The notes beneath the pieces were generated by a model. That model was not told the origin of the DNA, searched no databases, and was given only the letters and a program-made list of their open reading frames with translations. From assembly GCA_965229335.1 (NCBI GenBank), contig OZ245874.1:434001-498000 (forward strand): a stretch of DNA of 64,000 nucleotides, written 5' to 3'. Both the position numbers and the translations under genes were made by a program. Shown in pieces: positions 1 through 10,132 of this stretch. The DNA is from JAFKFH01 sp017307375. Its GTDB lineage: Bacteria > Pseudomonadota > Alphaproteobacteria > Ferrovibrionales > Ferrovibrionaceae. Every line of letters begins with the position of its first letter. Position 1 is the first letter of the stretch.

Positions 1-1
1 G

Positions 2-592
2 ATCGTGCGGCTGGCCCGCCGCCACATCGACGAGCTGGTGCGCGCCGGCAAGACCGTCAAGATCCTGTGCGTCGGCCGCAAGGGCCGCGACCAGCTGCGC
101 CGTGACTATGGTTCGCTGATCATCGACACGATCGAGCTGGCCGGCGTCAAGAAGCTCGGCTTCGTCGATGCCGAGCGCATCGGCGAGCGCATCCTGTCGC
201 TCTTCGCCCATGGCGAAGCCGATGTGGTCACCCTGTTCTACAGCCGCTTCAAGTCGGTGATCTCCCAGATCCCGACCGCCCAGCAGCTGATCCCGATCGC
301 GCTGCCGGCCGCCGAGGCCCAGGCCGATGCGGGCGGGGCGATCCCGGAATACGAACCCGACGAGGAGGCGATCCTCGCCGATATCCTGCCCCGCAACGTG
401 TCGGTGCAGGTCTATCGGGCGCTCCTGGAAAACGCCGCCTCCGAACAGGGCGCGCGCATGAGCGCAATGGACAACGCCACGCGCAACGCCGGCGAGATGA
501 TCAAGAAGTTGACCATCAGCTACAACCGGCAGCGTCAGGCGATCATCACCAAGGAACTCATCGAGATCATCTCGGGCGCCGAGGCGGTCTGA
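2..592 (+). CDS. atpG: F-type ATP synthase gamma subunit (5'-truncated by window)
   Basis: Only the C-terminal ~196 residues are present; the frame is open from the first bases, so the start lies outside the window. Gamma is the central rotor stalk that couples proton flow through FO to catalysis in F1 on the cytoplasmic face of the membrane. The C-terminal helix, with NATRNAGEMIKKL and the ending TKELIEIISGAEAV, is the family's most conserved part and inserts into the alpha3beta3 hexamer. atpD follows after 31 bp and atpC after that, the usual proteobacterial order. Nothing looks damaged in the visible portion. Confidence 0.97.
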   Translation: MVRLARRHIDELVRAGKTVKILCVGRKGRDQLRRDYGSLIIDTIELAGVKKLGFVDAERIGERILSLFAHGEADVVTLFYSRFKSVISQIPTAQQLIPIALPAAEAQADAGGAIPEYEPDEEAILADILPRNVSVQVYRALLENAASEQGARMSAMDNATRNAGEMIKKLTISYNRQRQAIITKELIEIISGAEAV

Positions 593-623
593 GATCATCC
601 GGTTACTGAAGACGGAGCGCGAT

Positions 624-2045
<1,422 letters not shown>

Positions 2046-2079
2046 GCTGCCGTCCCGGCGTAGAGGAGGCTGTTGAGCC

Positions 2080-2490
2080 ATGGCTGATCGAGTGCATTTG
2101 GAGTTGGTCTCGCCCGAGCGGTTGCTGCTCGCGGTCGATGCCGACACGGTGGTCCTGCCCGGTGCCGACGGCGATTTCGGCGTCCTCGCCGACCATGCCC
2201 CGCTGATCTCGACCCTGCGCCCCGGCGTGATCGAGGTCTATGAGGGCGAGAAGGTCGTCGATCGCCTGTTCGTGGCCGGCGGCGTCGCCGAGGTGCTCGA
2301 GGGCAGCCGGGTCACCGTGCTGGCCACGACCGCGGTCAAGATCGCGGAGATCGAGCGGGCCAAGGTCGAGCAGGCGCTGAAGGATGCCCGCGAAGACCAC
2401 GACGATGCCAAGGACGACGATATCCGCGCCAAGCATGCCTCGAGGATCGAGGAACTGATGGCGATGCTGGAAAGCGTCGACGGACCCTGA
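2080..2490 (+). CDS. atpC: F-type ATP synthase epsilon subunit
   Basis: A small rotor subunit of F1 that binds gamma and regulates ATP hydrolysis. The 136 residues comprise an N-terminal beta-sandwich (HLELVSPERLLL, GADGDFGVLADHAPLISTLRPG) and a C-terminal helical hairpin rich in Lys, Asp and Glu. It starts 34 bp after atpD behind GAGGAGG-like bases. It is the last gene of the operon: a strong hairpin terminator follows 36 bp after the stop. Confidence 0.98.
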   Translation: MADRVHLELVSPERLLLAVDADTVVLPGADGDFGVLADHAPLISTLRPGVIEVYEGEKVVDRLFVAGGVAEVLEGSRVTVLATTAVKIAEIERAKVEQALKDAREDHDDAKDDDIRAKHASRIEELMAMLESVDGP

Positions 2491-2526
2491 AGTCGGCGGA
2501 ACCCCACCGGTTCCGGTTTGCGAAAC

Positions 2527-2567
2527 ACGGGGCGGAAGGCACGCAAGTGCCCCGCCCCGTTGCTTTT
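2527..2567 (+). terminator. Rho-independent terminator of the atp operon
   Basis: A 9-bp stem ACGGGGCGG / CCGCCCCGT (2527-2535 with 2552-2560) is stacked on a second perfect stem GGCAC / GTGCC (2538-2542 with 2547-2551). A GCAA tetraloop caps the structure, and a TTGCTTTTT tract follows. Only a two-base AA bulge separates the stems. The position just after atpC fits termination of the ATP synthase transcript. Confidence 0.9.
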
Positions 2568-2596
2568 TCCGACCTGACGGCTTAACTCAATCTGTC

Positions 2597-3415
2597 ATGC
2601 GACCGCACTGGACGTTGGACGACATTCCCTGGGACCGCTTCGATCGTTCGAAGGTCGACCCCGAGATCCTGCGCGCCGTCAAGGCAGCCTCGCTGGTCGA
2701 GCGCAATGCCGACGACTACGTCGCCTATCTCGAACAGGTCTTTCCCGACGACGCCGAGCTGCTGGCCGCGATGCGCCGCTGGGGCGTCGAGGAGAACCAG
2801 CATGGCGAGGCGCTGGCCCAATGGTGCCGCCTGGCCGATCCCGAGTTCGATTTCGCCGCGGCCCGTGCCCGGTTCGCCGCGGGCTTCCAGCTGCCGCAGG
2901 ATGTCGACGCCTCGGTTCGCGGCAGCAAGGCGGGCGAGCTGATCGCCCGCTGCATCGTCGAGACCGGCACGTCGTCCTTCTATTCGGCGATCCGCGATGC
3001 GACCGACGAACCGGTGCTGAAGGCCGTCTGCAACCGGGTCGCCGGCGACGAATTCCGCCACTACAAGCTGTTCTACGACCATTATCGCCGCTACCAGCAG
3101 CATGATCGCCTGTCGCTGCCGGCGAAGCTCAAGGTGGCGCTGGGCCGCATCGTCGAGACCTCGGACGACGAACTGCCGATGGCCTATTACTGTGCCAACG
3201 CGCTGACCGAACCCTACGACCGGCGCCGCCACGGCGCCGCCTATGCCAGCCGCGCCTATGGCCTCTATCGCCAGGGCCATGTCCAGCGCGCGGTCGGCAT
3301 GGTCTGCAAGGCCTGCGACATCGACCCCCAGGGCCGCATCGCCGGCTGGGCCGCGAAGCTCTTCTGGTTCGTCCTGCGCCGCCGCACCCGCCAGCTCGAA
3401 CGCATCGCCGCCTGA
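2597..3415 (+). CDS. Ferritin-like diiron protein, acyl-ACP-desaturase-like
   Basis: A 272-residue, mainly helical protein with the paired carboxylate/histidine motifs of a diiron ferritin-like fold: EENQH at residues 65-69, ET at about 122-123 and DEFRH at 151-155. EExxH and DExxH motifs of this type occur in plant-type acyl-ACP desaturases and related bacterial proteins, but the substrate here is unknown. No membrane segment or signal peptide is seen. No clear Shine-Dalgarno sequence precedes the ATG. It stands alone between the atp terminator and a MarR gene. A diiron oxidase or desaturase-like role is inferred from the motifs only. Confidence 0.75.
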   Translation: MRPHWTLDDIPWDRFDRSKVDPEILRAVKAASLVERNADDYVAYLEQVFPDDAELLAAMRRWGVEENQHGEALAQWCRLADPEFDFAAARARFAAGFQLPQDVDASVRGSKAGELIARCIVETGTSSFYSAIRDATDEPVLKAVCNRVAGDEFRHYKLFYDHYRRYQQHDRLSLPAKLKVALGRIVETSDDELPMAYYCANALTEPYDRRRHGAAYASRAYGLYRQGHVQRAVGMVCKACDIDPQGRIAGWAAKLFWFVLRRRTRQLERIAA

Positions 3416-3452
3416 CGACCGGTCTGCCCACTATGCTTCGCATGCGGGATAA

Positions 3453-3472
3453 ATATTGCGTATACGAAGTAT
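3453..3472. promoter_or_regulatory. Palindrome upstream of the MarR gene, probable MarR operator
   Basis: The 20-bp sequence ATATTGCGTATACGAAGTAT is centred on GTATAC and matches its own reverse complement at 16 of 20 positions. It lies 18 bp before the MarR start in an A+T-richer patch. MarR proteins bind such 16-20-bp palindromes and commonly repress their own operon. Assignment to this regulator is inferred from position. Confidence 0.5.
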
Positions 3473-3489
3473 CCTGCTAGCATGGCCGG

Positions 3490-3921
3490 ATGAACCGCCG
3501 GCTGTTCTACCAGCTCAACCGCGCCCAGCGCGCCCTGACCCGCACGGCGGATGCCGGGCTGCGCCGCGATCTCGGCGTCACGGCGGTGCAACTCGGCGCC
3601 CTGTTTGCGCTGGCGGAGCAGGACGGCATGGTCCTGCGGGACCTCGGCCGTACCCTGGCGCTGGCCAATTCGGCGATCTCGGGCCTGGCCGACCGGCTGG
3701 AGCGCGAAGGACTCGCCGAACGCCGTCCCGATCCGCGCGACGGCCGCGCCTTCCGCCTGCATCTCACCGCCCGCGGCCGCGCGCTGACGCAGGCGGCGAA
3801 ACCCTTCCTCGGCCGCTTCAACGACCGTATCGAGGATGGCTTCACCCCGGCCGAACTCGATACCGTTGCCCGCTTCCTCTCGACCCTCACCGACCGCTTC
3901 AAGGATGACGACGATGACTGA
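3490..3921 (+). CDS. MarR family transcriptional regulator
   Basis: A 143-residue winged-helix protein. The helix-turn-helix region is at about residues 30-75 (VTAVQLGALFAL, LRDLGRTLALANSAISGLADRLEREGL) and is followed by the MarR wing RRPDPRDGRAFRLHLTARGR. MarR proteins are dimeric, ligand-responsive regulators, usually repressors. The gene overlaps the downstream enoyl-CoA hydratase start by 8 bp, so the two are translationally coupled. The likely signal is an acyl-CoA or aromatic compound handled by that enzyme, but this is inference. The C-terminus ends in five aspartates. Confidence 0.88.
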   Translation: MNRRLFYQLNRAQRALTRTADAGLRRDLGVTAVQLGALFALAEQDGMVLRDLGRTLALANSAISGLADRLEREGLAERRPDPRDGRAFRLHLTARGRALTQAAKPFLGRFNDRIEDGFTPAELDTVARFLSTLTDRFKDDDDD

Positions 3922-4678
3922 GAGCCTGCCAGGGATTCTGACCGAGATCGCGGGCGGCGTGATGACGCTGACCTTCAACCGCCCGGACAAGAAGAACGCG
4001 CTGACCTCGGAGATGTATGCCGCGCTGGCCGACGGCTTTGCCGCGGCCGAGGCCGATCCGGCGGTGCGGGTGATCCTGCTGACCGGCGCCGGCGGGGCCT
4101 TCACGGCCGGCAACGATCTGCAGGATTTTCTCGCCCGTCCGCCGCAAGGCGACGAGGCGCCGGTATCGCGGTTCCTGCGGGCGCTTGCCACCACGAGCAA
4201 GCCGCTGGTCGCCGCGGTCCAGGGCGTGGCGGTCGGCGTCGGCACCACCATGCTGCTGCATTGCGACCTGGTCTATGCCGGGGAAAGCGCGCGGCTGTCG
4301 ATGCCCTTCGTCAATCTGGGCCTGGTGCCGGAAGCGGCATCGAGCCTGTTGCTGCCACGTCTGGCCGGCCACCAGAAGGCCGCCGAGCTGCTGATGTTCG
4401 GCGAGCCGATCGACGCGCGCGCCGCCCGCGAGATCGGCCTGGTGGCCGACGTCTTCGACGATGCCGTGCTGGTCGCCGAGGTGCGGGCGCGCACTGCCAA
4501 GCTTGCCGCCAAGGCGCCGGAAGCCCTGCGGCTGACCAAGCGGCTGATGAAGGCGCCGAAGGCGACCGTCGCCGAGCAGATGGCCGAGGAAGGCGCGCTC
4601 TTCCGCGAGCGGCTGCATTCGGCCGAGGCGCGCGAGGCGTTCACCGCCTTCATGGAAAAGCGCGCGCCGCGATTCTGA
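3914..4678 (+). CDS. Enoyl-CoA hydratase/isomerase family protein
   Basis: A 254-residue crotonase-fold enzyme acting on an acyl-CoA, either hydrating or isomerising an enoyl-CoA. It shows the family's oxyanion-hole strand FTAGNDLQDF near residue 65, the second oxyanion loop GVAVGVGTTMLLHCDLVYA, and LGLVPEAASSLLLPRLAG, which carries the usual catalytic Glu position. The ATG at 3914 was chosen because AAGGA lies eight bases upstream; an in-frame ATG at 3905 is the alternative. It is coupled to the MarR gene by an 8-bp overlap and ends 3 bp from the convergent GntP gene. The exact substrate cannot be read from sequence. Confidence 0.85.
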   Translation: MTESLPGILTEIAGGVMTLTFNRPDKKNALTSEMYAALADGFAAAEADPAVRVILLTGAGGAFTAGNDLQDFLARPPQGDEAPVSRFLRALATTSKPLVAAVQGVAVGVGTTMLLHCDLVYAGESARLSMPFVNLGLVPEAASSLLLPRLAGHQKAAELLMFGEPIDARAAREIGLVADVFDDAVLVAEVRARTAKLAAKAPEALRLTKRLMKAPKATVAEQMAEEGALFRERLHSAEAREAFTAFMEKRAPRF

Positions 4679-4681
4679 CCG

Positions 4682-6013
4682 TCAGACGATGGCGGCGAGC
4701 ACGGCCAGGGTCGCGATCGCCGCCAGCGCCTGCACCAGCGTGCCGAGCGAGATCAGCACGAGACCGCCGCCGACGCGCAGCCGCGCGGTGCCGGCCACCA
4801 GCCAGAAATAGCCGTCGTTGACATGGCTGACCGCCATCGCGCCGGCGCCGATCGCCAGCGTCGCGGCGGCACGCCCGGTCTCGCTGTCCAGGCCCAGCAT
4901 GTCCAGCGCCGGCACGACCATGCCGGCGGCGGTGATCACGGCGACCAGCGTCGATCCCTGCAGCGTCTTCATGATCGCGGCGACCAGGAACGGCACCAGC
5001 AGCCCGCCATGCCAGGTCAGCAGCCGTTCGGCGATCAGCTCGGCCATGCCGGTTTCCTGCAGCACCTTTTCGAACCCGCCGGCGGCACCGACGATCAGCA
5101 GCAGGCCCGCCGCCCGCAGGATCGCCTGCCCGACCCAGCCGTCCTCGGCGACGACGACCGCGTCCCAGCGCCAGGTCAGGATCAGGCAAAGCCCGACGCC
5201 CGCGGCCAGCAGCATCACCGGGCGGCCGACGCCGATCAGCAGCTCGCGCGCTGGCCCGCCGCCGAACGGTTCGGACGCGATCTGCCCCAGGGTCTGCACG
5301 CTCAGCAGGCCGAGCATCGCGACGACCGGCAGCAGTGCCGCGGCAAGATGGCGCGGCCGCGGGACCGGCGGGGCGATCGGCCTGGGCAGGTCGTCGGGCA
5401 GGGCGATGCGCCGTCCGGCCAGCGCGACCCAGGCGGCGCCGGCCGCCGCGGCGACCAGCGCGGTGGGCAACCCCAGGGCCAGCACCCGCATCGGCGACGC
5501 CTCGAGGATGGCGACGCCGGCGATCGGGCCCGGTGCCGGCAGGATCAGGCCATGGCCGGCGACCAGCGCCAGGGCAAGGCCGACCGCCGCGACCACGGCG
5601 CCGCCGCGCGCGCTCCAGCCTGCCGCCTCGCGCCAGGCCGCCAGCGCGGCGAAAGCCGCCGAAGGCGAGGATGCCAGGCCCGCGACGAGGCCCACCAGCG
5701 TCATCGCCGGCGGGGCGCCGCGCCGGCGGGCCCAGCCGGTCGCCCAGGCGGCTAGCCGTGCCCCGGCCCCGGTCCGTTCGGCGATCGTCGCGACGATGGC
5801 GCCGGCGATGATGGCAAGCCCGGTGGTGTTCACCGCCTGCGCGAAGCCGTTGCCGAAGGCGCGGCCGAGCTGGGCGGTCCCCATGCCGGCGGCATAGCCG
5901 AAGGCCAGCGCGACGCCCGACAGCGCCAGCAGCGGATGCAGCCGCCGGCTGGCGCCCAGCAGGCTGAGCGCGGCGACGGCAGCCAGCAGGTAGAAAGCTT
6001 GCAGAAAGGGCAT
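4682..6013 (-). CDS. GntP family permease (gluconate-type H+ symporter)
   Basis: A very hydrophobic 443-residue inner-membrane protein with about 12 predicted transmembrane helices. It carries GntP-type features: the N-terminal region with NTTGLAIIAGAIVATIAERTGA, a central GVGRPVMLLAAGV stretch, and the C-terminal LQGSTLVAVITAAGMVVPAL and MAVSHVNDGYFWLVA motifs. GntP/IT superfamily members import gluconate and related hydroxy acids with protons. No catabolic gene is adjacent, so the substrate is open. Transcription converges on the enoyl-CoA hydratase. Confidence 0.85.
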   Translation of the reverse strand: MPFLQAFYLLAAVAALSLLGASRRLHPLLALSGVALAFGYAAGMGTAQLGRAFGNGFAQAVNTTGLAIIAGAIVATIAERTGAGARLAAWATGWARRRGAPPAMTLVGLVAGLASSPSAAFAALAAWREAAGWSARGGAVVAAVGLALALVAGHGLILPAPGPIAGVAILEASPMRVLALGLPTALVAAAAGAAWVALAGRRIALPDDLPRPIAPPVPRPRHLAAALLPVVAMLGLLSVQTLGQIASEPFGGGPARELLIGVGRPVMLLAAGVGLCLILTWRWDAVVVAEDGWVGQAILRAAGLLLIVGAAGGFEKVLQETGMAELIAERLLTWHGGLLVPFLVAAIMKTLQGSTLVAVITAAGMVVPALDMLGLDSETGRAAATLAIGAGAMAVSHVNDGYFWLVAGTARLRVGGGLVLISLGTLVQALAAIATLAVLAAIV

Positions 6014-6121
6014 CGATGGCGGGTCCGGACCGGAGAGGGAAGGGCCTGCGATATTGCTTGAAGCCGAGGCGCGAGGCTACTGTGGCGGCATCGTTTCCTA
6101 CAACGCGAAAGGCGCGCGTCC

Positions 6122-7375
6122 TTGATCCCGATTCCGGTCCTTCGCGCGCTGTTTCTCGCCGTCTTCGCCCTGTGCCTCGCCGGCCGCGCCGCCGCCGACC
6201 AGCCGGCGCCCGGCTTCGTCCGGGTCGAGGGCCGCAACTTCGTGACGCCGGACGGCCGGCCGATCCTGCTGAAGGGGATCAGCCTGGGCAACTGGCTGGT
6301 GCCCGAAGGCTATATGTGGAAATTCAAGGTTGCGTTGTCGCCCCGCCAGATCGGCCGCGCGGTCGACCGCATGCTCGGCCCGCAGGAGGCGGAAGCGTTC
6401 TGGCGGCGGTTTCGCGAGGAATACGTCACCGAGGCCGATATCCGCTTCATCAAGGCGGCCGGCTTCAACACGATCCGGGTGCCGCTGCATTTCGCCGAGT
6501 TCACGACGCCGGCCGCGCCGGGCGAGACGCCGCGCTTCGAGGGCGACGGCTATCGCCTGCTCGACCGCGTGATCGGCTGGGCCAAGGCCGCGGGGCTCTA
6601 CGTCATCGTCGACCTGCATGCCGCGCCGGGCGGCCAGACCGGCATCAACCAGGACGACAGCCCGGGCTATCCGCTGACCTTCTATGTTCCGGCGCACCGC
6701 CGGCTGACGGTCGCGCTGTGGCGGCATCTCGCCCAGCGCTATCGCGACGAGACGACGATTCTCGGCTGGGACCTGCTGAACGAACCGATCTCGCCCTATC
6801 ACGACATGGATTTTCTCAATCCCCGGCTCGAACCGTTCTACCGCGAGATCATCCAGGCGATCCGCGAGGTCGACCCCAATCACATCGCCATCATGGCGGG
6901 CGGCCAGTGGTCGACCAATTTCAGCGTGTTCGGCGCGCCCTTCGCCCCGAACCTCGCCTATACCTACCACAAGTTCTGGGCCGCCTTGACCCGCGACCAG
7001 GTGCAGCCCTATGTCGACTTCTCGCATCGCTGGAACGTGCCGATCTTCCTCGGCGAGACCGGCGAGCTGACCGACGACTGGAACCGCGGCTACCGGCTGC
7101 TGAACGAGGCCCACAACATTTCCTGGTCGTTCTGGACCTACAAGAACCTCGATTCGTCGTCGACCGTGGTCTCGATCCCGCGCCCCGACGGCTGGGACGA
7201 GGTGATCGCCATGGCCGACACGCCGGACAAGGCGAAACCGATCCCGCGCGAGCGGGCGGTCGCGATCTTCCAGCAGTATCTGGCCGGCCTCAGCCTCGAG
7301 CAGGCCGACATCCGCTGGAGCTATCTCGCCTCGCTCGGCCTGGCCGACAGCCCGGCGGCGCTGAAGAAACCATAG
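6122..7375 (+). CDS. Secreted glycoside hydrolase family 5 protein
   Basis: A 417-residue protein starting at TTG behind a GAAAGG sequence. Residues 1-25 form a signal peptide (hydrophobic core ALFLAVFALCLAG, cleavage near AAA-DQ). The rest is a GH5 TIM barrel: LLKGISLGNWLVPEGY, GFNTIRVPLHFAEF, the acid/base Glu in LGWDLLNEP and the nucleophile Glu in PIFLGETGELTDDW. GH5 enzymes cleave beta-glucans and mannans with retention of configuration. The LKGISLGNWL start resembles exo-1,3-glucanase/endoglucanase-like members. It is probably periplasmic or exported. It stands alone, diverging from the GntP gene. Confidence 0.87.
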   Translation: MIPIPVLRALFLAVFALCLAGRAAADQPAPGFVRVEGRNFVTPDGRPILLKGISLGNWLVPEGYMWKFKVALSPRQIGRAVDRMLGPQEAEAFWRRFREEYVTEADIRFIKAAGFNTIRVPLHFAEFTTPAAPGETPRFEGDGYRLLDRVIGWAKAAGLYVIVDLHAAPGGQTGINQDDSPGYPLTFYVPAHRRLTVALWRHLAQRYRDETTILGWDLLNEPISPYHDMDFLNPRLEPFYREIIQAIREVDPNHIAIMAGGQWSTNFSVFGAPFAPNLAYTYHKFWAALTRDQVQPYVDFSHRWNVPIFLGETGELTDDWNRGYRLLNEAHNISWSFWTYKNLDSSSTVVSIPRPDGWDEVIAMADTPDKAKPIPRERAVAIFQQYLAGLSLEQADIRWSYLASLGLADSPAALKKP

Positions 7376-7416
7376 AAAAGAAACGCGGAGCCGTTCGCCG
7401 GGATGACGACCGGCAA

Positions 7417-8193
7417 TCAGGGCATCAGCCGGTTTTCGGTCAGCCAGCCGAAGATGCGGTCGAACATCAGATCCTCGGCCGGTTCGCCGAACATGAAATG
7501 GCTGAGGCCCGGGACGACGTCGTAGGTCGCGTGCCGGCGGTAGCGATGGGCGATCGAGCGGACCGTGCCGGGCGAGCAGACGCGGTCGTCGCTGCCGGCC
7601 AGGCACAGCACCGGGCAGGCGACCTTGCGGGCGTCGACGGCGCTGGCATGGGTCGCATCGAGGCCCCAGTGCATCACCTCGAACAGCACGCGGCCCGATT
7701 CCGGGCCGAGCTGGGCGAAGGCTGCGCGGGCACCGGCCTCGTCGAACTTGTCGAGCGAATAGGCACGCGCGATCTGCCAGTCGGGCCACAGCGTCTTGTC
7801 CCAGAAGCTGCCGGCCTGATAGAGGCCCAGCGCGCTCAGCACTTCCAGCGTGGTGGCCGGAAACACCCCCCAGGGGGCGACGGGGCCAAGCAGCACCGCG
7901 GCGCGTGCCCGATCCAGCGCGGCGAGCTGCTGGGCGAGCAGCCCGCCCAGCGAGTGCCCGATGACGATCGGCGCCTGGTCGAGATGCACGGTGACGGCAA
8001 GCAGGTCGGACAGATAGTCGGCCAGCGACAGCCGACCGAGCGCCTGGCCACCACGTTCGGGGCGCTTCTTGCCGTGCAGCGGCAGGTCGTGGGCGATGAC
8101 GCGGAAACCGGCCTCGGTCAGCCGCCGGCCCAACCGGGCGAAGATCCAGCCGCCGGCGAAGGCGCCGTGGATCAGCAGGACCGTGCGGCTCAT
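7417..8193 (-). CDS. Alpha/beta hydrolase
   Basis: A 258-residue alpha/beta-hydrolase with an N-terminal VLLIHGAFAGGW oxyanion strand, the nucleophile elbow GHSLGG, an acid residue in LAGSDDRVCSPG, and the catalytic His in GLSHFMFGEP. The substrate is unknown; esterase, lipase-like or lactonase activity are all possible. The ATG at 8193 puts four residues before the first strand, as is common; a GTG at 8202 would add three residues. It follows rppH by about 10 bp on the same strand and probably shares its transcript. Confidence 0.82.
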   Translation of the reverse strand: MSRTVLLIHGAFAGGWIFARLGRRLTEAGFRVIAHDLPLHGKKRPERGGQALGRLSLADYLSDLLAVTVHLDQAPIVIGHSLGGLLAQQLAALDRARAAVLLGPVAPWGVFPATTLEVLSALGLYQAGSFWDKTLWPDWQIARAYSLDKFDEAGARAAFAQLGPESGRVLFEVMHWGLDATHASAVDARKVACPVLCLAGSDDRVCSPGTVRSIAHRYRRHATYDVVPGLSHFMFGEPAEDLMFDRIFGWLTENRLMP

Positions 8194-8203
8194 GCCCGCC
8201 ACG

Positions 8204-8689
8204 TCATGCGGGGATCGCCAGCCCGGCGAATTCCGCGACCACCATCTCGTACAGCGGCCGCTTGAACGGCACGATCAGCGACGGCGTCAGCCCGAGCGGC
8301 ACCCAGCGCCAGTCGGCGAATTCCGCTTCGTGCGTGTCGAGGTCGATATCGTCGTCGTCGCCCAGAAAGCGCAGCGCGAACCACATCTGCCGCTGGCCGC
8401 GATAGCGGCCGTGCCAGACCTTGTCGGCGATGTCGCGCGGCAGGTCGTATTCGAGCCAGCCGCGGCTCTGGCCGATGATCTCGGCCTTGGTGGTGCCGAC
8501 CTCCTCGCCCAGCTCGCGCAGCGCGGCCTCGGCCGGCGTCTCCCCCGCGTCGATGCCGCCCTGCGGCATCTGCCAGGCCGCCTCGTCGGTGTCGGTGCGG
8601 CGGCCGACGAAGACATGGCCCTCGCGGTTGAACAGGGCGATGCCGACCCCTTCGCGGTAAGGGCGTTCGGCAAACGTTATCGACGACAT
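8204..8689 (-). CDS. rppH: RNA pyrophosphohydrolase (Nudix)
   Basis: A 161-residue Nudix hydrolase that removes pyrophosphate from the 5' triphosphate end of transcripts and so starts mRNA decay. The Nudix box GGIDAGETPAEAALRELGEE (residues 44-63) is complete. The flanking residues YREGVGIALFNREGHVFVGRR at the start and WRWVPL near the end match the RppH/NudH subgroup. The start at 8689 has a GGGGGAG ribosome site directly upstream. It lies downstream of the deacetylase-like gene and upstream of an alpha/beta hydrolase. Confidence 0.93.
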   Translation of the reverse strand: MSSITFAERPYREGVGIALFNREGHVFVGRRTDTDEAAWQMPQGGIDAGETPAEAALRELGEEVGTTKAEIIGQSRGWLEYDLPRDIADKVWHGRYRGQRQMWFALRFLGDDDDIDLDTHEAEFADWRWVPLGLTPSLIVPFKRPLYEMVVAEFAGLAIPA

Positions 8690-8712
8690 GGACTCCCCCA
8701 ACAGGACTAAGG

Positions 8713-10083
8713 TCATTCGCGCTGGCGGCCGACCACGGCCGATACCGGCGCGAGGGCGACACCGCGCCGGTACAGCTCGGCATGCCAGGCGATCAGGCGG
8801 TCGACGGTCAGCGGCATGCCCGACGCGATCCCGACCGAGGCGCCGGACGCCTTGGCCAGCCGCTCCAGCTCGTCCAGCTTGGTATCGATCGCGGTGGTTG
8901 TCGCCTCGGAATCGACGAACCGGTTGTTCAGCGCCATGGCCATGCCGATGTCGCGGCCGATCCGCGGGCCGAGGCCCTTGGTCGACGAGCGGCTGTCGAC
9001 GAACAGCAGCCCGCGTTCCTGGATGCGGCCGAGCATCCGGCGGGCCGCCGCCTCGTCCTGCAGCGGCTTGGTGCCGAGCACGTCGATCAGGCCGACATAC
9101 CCGGCCCCGCGCGACATGATCCAGTCGAGCCGCGCCTCGTTGTCGGCCGGCGTCAGCGAGGTGTAGAGGGCGCGCGGGCCCGGGTCGCTGGCCGGGTAGT
9201 CGGTCGGCTCGAGCGGCAGTTCGGTCAGGGTTTCGAACCCCTTGGCGCGGGCGCGGTTGAACAGCTCGCGCACGTTCGGCGCATAGGGCGAGATCGCCAG
9301 GGTGAAGCCGGGCGGCAGCCGGTCGAGTACCTGGTCGGTCTGGCCGCGCAACAGGCCGAGGCCGGTGACGACGACGGCGACGCGGACGCGATTCAGCCGG
9401 TCGTTGAACGGCCGGCCATAGACCTGCCAGGGAATACGCCCGTCCTTGCCGATCATCGGCACCAGGCCGTTGCGGGTCTGCAGCTGCAGGGCGGCATCCG
9501 GCGCCGCGGGCAGGCCGCCCGACGGCCCGGTCTCGTATTCGGAGGCGGTAGCCGCTTCGGGTGCGCCGCGCTGCTCGGCCGGTGTCGCGCTGATCGGGGC
9601 GCCACGGTCGTCGGTCGCCTGGACCTGGGCCGGGGCCAGGGCCAGCACCAGGCTGTCGTCGTGGCGTGCCGGGGGCGGGGCGACGATCAGCCAGGCGGCG
9701 ACCCCGCCGACGGTGAGCAGCAGCACGGCCCAGGCGCCGTAGAGCAGCTTGCGCCGCAGCGGCCAGCGCTCCTCGAGTTCGTCGTCGCCCTGGGCGATCA
9801 GTGCCGCCGGATCGATCCCGCGTTTCCAGAAGGCGAGCCGCTGCCACCAGCGCGGCTTCTGCTCCTCCCAGCCGAAGGCATCCTCGAATTCGTTGCGCGG
9901 CTTGCGGGTGAACAGGCCCTTGACGCGATCGCGCAGCCGCTGCCAGCGCGACCGGTCATCCTCGGCGACCGGATCGGCCAGCCGCTCCATGTCGGGCGGC
10001 AATTCCAACTCGGGAACGGCCTGGGCCTTGTCCCGGTTGGCATCGATCGCCTGCAGGCGGGCGATGAAATCGCTGGTGGCCAT
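8713..10083 (-). CDS. Divergent polysaccharide deacetylase family protein
   Basis: A 456-residue protein with a cytoplasmic N-terminus of about 110 residues, a single transmembrane helix (LLYGAWAVLLLTVGGVAAWL) and a C-terminal domain of the divergent polysaccharide deacetylase (YibQ-like, DUF610) family: RVRVAVVVTGLGL, LAISPYAP, ELPLEPTDYP, GYVGLIDVLGT and LLFVDSRSSTKGL. In many proteobacteria this gene sits beside EnvC and CtpA genes, as here, pointing to a role in the cell envelope or division. The deacetylase activity itself is not established for the family. The long acidic/basic N-terminus is an elaboration. Confidence 0.85.
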   Translation of the reverse strand: MATSDFIARLQAIDANRDKAQAVPELELPPDMERLADPVAEDDRSRWQRLRDRVKGLFTRKPRNEFEDAFGWEEQKPRWWQRLAFWKRGIDPAALIAQGDDELEERWPLRRKLLYGAWAVLLLTVGGVAAWLIVAPPPARHDDSLVLALAPAQVQATDDRGAPISATPAEQRGAPEAATASEYETGPSGGLPAAPDAALQLQTRNGLVPMIGKDGRIPWQVYGRPFNDRLNRVRVAVVVTGLGLLRGQTDQVLDRLPPGFTLAISPYAPNVRELFNRARAKGFETLTELPLEPTDYPASDPGPRALYTSLTPADNEARLDWIMSRGAGYVGLIDVLGTKPLQDEAAARRMLGRIQERGLLFVDSRSSTKGLGPRIGRDIGMAMALNNRFVDSEATTTAIDTKLDELERLAKASGASVGIASGMPLTVDRLIAWHAELYRRGVALAPVSAVVGRQRE

Positions 10084-10132
10084 CGTCGCGGCCGGGGATC
10101 AGCGTTTCATCGCGCGCGTCGCTCTCCCGCCG

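Noticed and set aside
7397..7414. GCCGG/CCGGC inverted repeat between the GH5 and hydrolase genes
   Set aside because: Short stem, long loop and no T-run, so it is not a credible terminator.
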